From assembly GCA_021904315.1 (NCBI GenBank), contig CM038922.1:1984001-2048000 (forward strand): a stretch of DNA of 64,000 bases, written 5' to 3'. The notes under the pieces were generated by a model that was given only the letters and a program-made list of their open reading frames with translations, had not been told where the DNA came from and ran no database searches. The stretch comes from Sphagnum magellanicum. Its lineage: Eukaryota; Streptophyta; Sphagnopsida; Sphagnales; Sphagnaceae. Positions 61,607-64,000 of this stretch are shown here, piece after piece. How positions within the stretch are numbered: the stretch's first letter is position 1; each line of letters starts with the position of its first letter. The translations under genes were made by a program, and so were the position numbers.

Positions 61607-62914
61607 TTTAAGCTATTATGAGCATTTCTTTACTCATGAAAGTTGTCAAACATTGTTGACTTCTACTAGCAAAATCTGCAGAGACACTACGGCAATCACA
61701 TTTTGCATTTTGTGAGTTTATGTGCTAAGTTATGAAAATGGTTGTCACAAGCAACCCACTCAGGGCTTTGGTAGTACATTATCTCGTTCTGTTTTTTGGC
61801 CAACGTTTTTAGGTTTTGTATACAGAATGATGTATGTATGTATGTTATTGTGCATTATTTTCTTTCTGCAATTTGAAAACTGCAACAATCGGTGTAAACT
61901 GACCAAACAAGCTTCTGTGAGTGTCAGCCCAAGAAAAACAAGAGTGACAAGTTTGGGAGTGGTCATTATCTACTGATGTTCCTCTCAAAATATGGGATGA
62001 TTATCTTTCAGATGAACGGCCGTGTTTAGCTGTCATTACTCCCCTCACTGACTTCACCAGCTCAGTGTACTCACACACTATCAAACCATCGCGTTCATCA
62101 TCAATGGCAGGGATCAGATACCATTACTTCAACTGTCCACCCCCTTCATTAGCTCCTGACAGTGGGGGTTGAGATAGCTATATAATAATCTGCATCAAAA
62201 TTTGGGCAATCGACTATACAAATTTATACTTCCAGGGTTTCTGTCATATTTCTGGAAGGAGCCAAAAGAGCAGCTCACAATGCTGACTAACACTCAAGGC
62301 ATAGGTAACATTTAGTATTCTCATTCTGCCAATACGCTACGTCTTATATTGGGCCACAAGTGAATTAACACAAGAACAAATCTAATCACAAACGTGGCCT
62401 CTTTCTACCTGTGTGACCCTGGCCGTAATCGAGAGGCTTGTCTTCCCAACATCCTAGGATTCTGTTCTTCCTTACTGGGTAAAGAAGCATCCTACTGTTG
62501 GCCAACACACTCCTGTGGTCCTGATGGAGTTCTTCACCTAACTTTGCCCTACTCAGCAGTACAAACATATTCACATGTTTGCATAAAAACACTTGTACAA
62601 TAACCAGATAACATATCTCCAAGTGCACCTGTCATTTCAGACCTAACTTAGCCTTCTCAGCAGTACAAACATATTCACAGAACTGCACACCCACACATAC
62701 AGGGCACAACAACGAGAGAATGTATCACAAAGTAGATCTATTCTTTCAGACTAGTTCCCCCCTACCCAGCTTTACAGCTTCCATCTTGTGGCTGGTACAA
62801 CACATATACTGGATAAGATGTCCAAAATCTACAAAATTTCTCATGGAACTGAGCTCTACTATCAATGGTTGCAGTTTTGCAAGTGACGAATTCATTTAGA
62901 TAAGCTAGAGTGGC
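61607..62914. other. Spacer with short repeats
   Basis: No gene is supported. (TATG)n occurs near 61830-61845. 'cagcagtacaaacatattcaca' occurs twice, near 62555 and 62660, about 105 bases apart. Confidence 0.4.
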
Positions 62915-63600
62915 TGCAAAAATATTTCTCACATCCGAGTTTAGTTATCTACTTTTTGTTAACCCCAACTGCAAAACTAAAACCAGGACAGGTGGGAGCT
63001 AATAGCAACTCATCTGGACCAACCATTACCATTGGCCAATGAGAAACAAGGAGCAGCAGTCAGACTGTTTGTTACACTTCTTTCTCTTAGGTGTTAGGCT
63101 TTGCTGTACCTTTTGCTAGCCTCAGTGAAAATGCTGGGCAAAACTATTTTGCTGAGTCAAACCCCTGATGTTTTCACTTTTCTTCATCCAATTTTAGTTT
63201 GCAGGATCACACAGTGAGCACTACTGGTAATACCGCATCTCCAGTGGTCCTCAGTATGTGGCCCTGCAAATATATTTTCCACATCCAATTTAGTTTTTTT
63301 TCTTTTTGCAACCCCACCCATAAAACTGAAACTAGGACAGCAATGCAAACAGGTGGGACACTACTAATAACAACCCACCTGGACCAATCATTATGATGGG
63401 CCAATGAGAAATACTGACCGTCAGATCATATTTATTACACTCTTTTCTGCAGGTGCACTGTGTTGCTGCGCCCTTTACCAGCCACCCCAAACTGTGCAAT
63501 TATGCTGAGCCAAAATCATTTTCCTACCGGCATGTTTTGACTTTTTCTTCATCCAAAGTTACTGTGCAGATCACATACCTTCTCTACTGGAGATGCTCTA
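62915..63600. repeat. 350-bp tandem duplication with internal hairpin
   Basis: The segment starting TGCAAAAATATTTCTCACATCC at 62915 recurs at 63265 (TGCAAATATATTTTCCACATCC), followed in both by the same order of blocks: 'tttagtt', 'ttttgcaaccccac', 'aaaactaaaactaggaca', 'caggtggga', 'ggaccaa.cattat', 'ggccaatgagaaa', and 'tgactttttcttcatcca'. Between them, 63201-63227 and 63239-63266 form an inverted pair around a short loop. Part of this matches 21114-21165. Confidence 0.7.
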
Positions 63601-64000
63601 AGGTGTTCCTGCAAAGCCTCAGAAAGAGAAAATCAATAATGAGGTCCAGATAATCTCATTTTCTTTAGCAAGTTTGCACATCTATCAATCTTAACTTACA
63701 TCCACAACAAAGCAAAGGGCAGTAGTTATGAAGGAATGATACTCACCAAAGAACAACAGTATAGGCTTCCGTTGCTGGGATTTTGATTTGGCATAAAATC
63801 TTTATCCTTCTAGATGCTGAACTCCTCCAGCATTATTAGCTTTTTAAACATGGCCGTTGGAGCCATACCATTTAAGTTACCTTTCCATCTCACAAACCTC
63901 CCCAGCAAGAAAAGAGGATCTTCAGGGCCTCTGTTCCACTTAAAAGACAGGAAGCCTGGAGGCAAACCATCTTCATGTCAATTTTGTCTTTACAAAATCG
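63601..64000. other. Unassigned sequence at window end
   Basis: No feature recognised in the last 400 bases. Confidence 0.4.

Noticed and set aside
62386-62628. 80-codon minus-strand open frame
   Set aside because: No motif recognised; overlapped by an equally long plus-strand frame with no better support.
1-64000. Bacterial-type defence system, phage or plasmid content
   Set aside because: Spliced plant gene, plant LTR elements and AT-rich repeats show nuclear plant DNA; no prokaryotic gene was seen.

Overview
The window is plant nuclear DNA, most likely from a gymnosperm such as a conifer. The evidence is: one spliced plant-type gene for cytosolic ribosomal protein L27 (RPL27), the decayed remains of a spliced gene like the land-plant UV-B receptor UVR8, Copia and Ty3/Gypsy retroelement fossils, very low gene density, and long AT-rich spacers full of diverged repeats. 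The gymnosperm assignment is inference; land plant is secure.

Layout. 1-1165 holds a decayed minus-strand coding remnant that stops at the edge of an old full-length Copia element (1166-7247, minus strand, both LTRs visible). 7248-21651 is AT-rich spacer with no gene recognised; it holds a 154-bp inverted-repeat element (16068-16221) and an 799-bp LTR-like repeat (16377-17175). 21652-28400 is the gene island: a UVR8-like pseudogene on plus converges on the RPL27 gene on minus. RPL27 can be resolved exon by exon to a 135-residue protein, the usual plant length, with a telo-box in its leader region and an AATAAA signal after the stop.

28400-40600 is a mosaic. Three copies of a repeat coding for a SWIM-type zinc finger lie at 30.3, 33.9 and 39.7 kb. 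Two of them form roughly 1-kb inverted arms around about 4 kb that contains a Ty3/Gypsy gag fossil. Two tRNA-like heads, possible SINEs, are each associated with tracts of AACCTAGGTT-type repeats. 40600-46300 carries a minus-strand coiled-coil coding remnant, a second 154-bp element in opposite orientation, and a Ty3/Gypsy RNase H-integrase-GPY/F fossil. 46309-49914 is a second Copia copy of the same subfamily on the plus strand.

49915-64000 is repeat-rich: a 590-bp LTR-like unit with an internal 146-bp duplication, a decayed plus-strand gene with coiled-coil and Cys/His-rich segments, a roughly 20-copy 40-41-bp minisatellite, a rearranged cluster of the 799-bp LTR-like repeat in both orientations, a terminal-inverted-repeat element, and a 350-bp tandem duplication.

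Only RPL27 looks like a working gene. I found no intact novel system. The most unusual items are the SWIM-coding inverted repeat, the two large unidentified coding remnants (40.6-43.9 kb and 51.8-53.5 kb), the paired 154-bp elements, and the minisatellite with a hint of dimeric order. All similarity statements rest on reading by eye; no alignment or database search was run.
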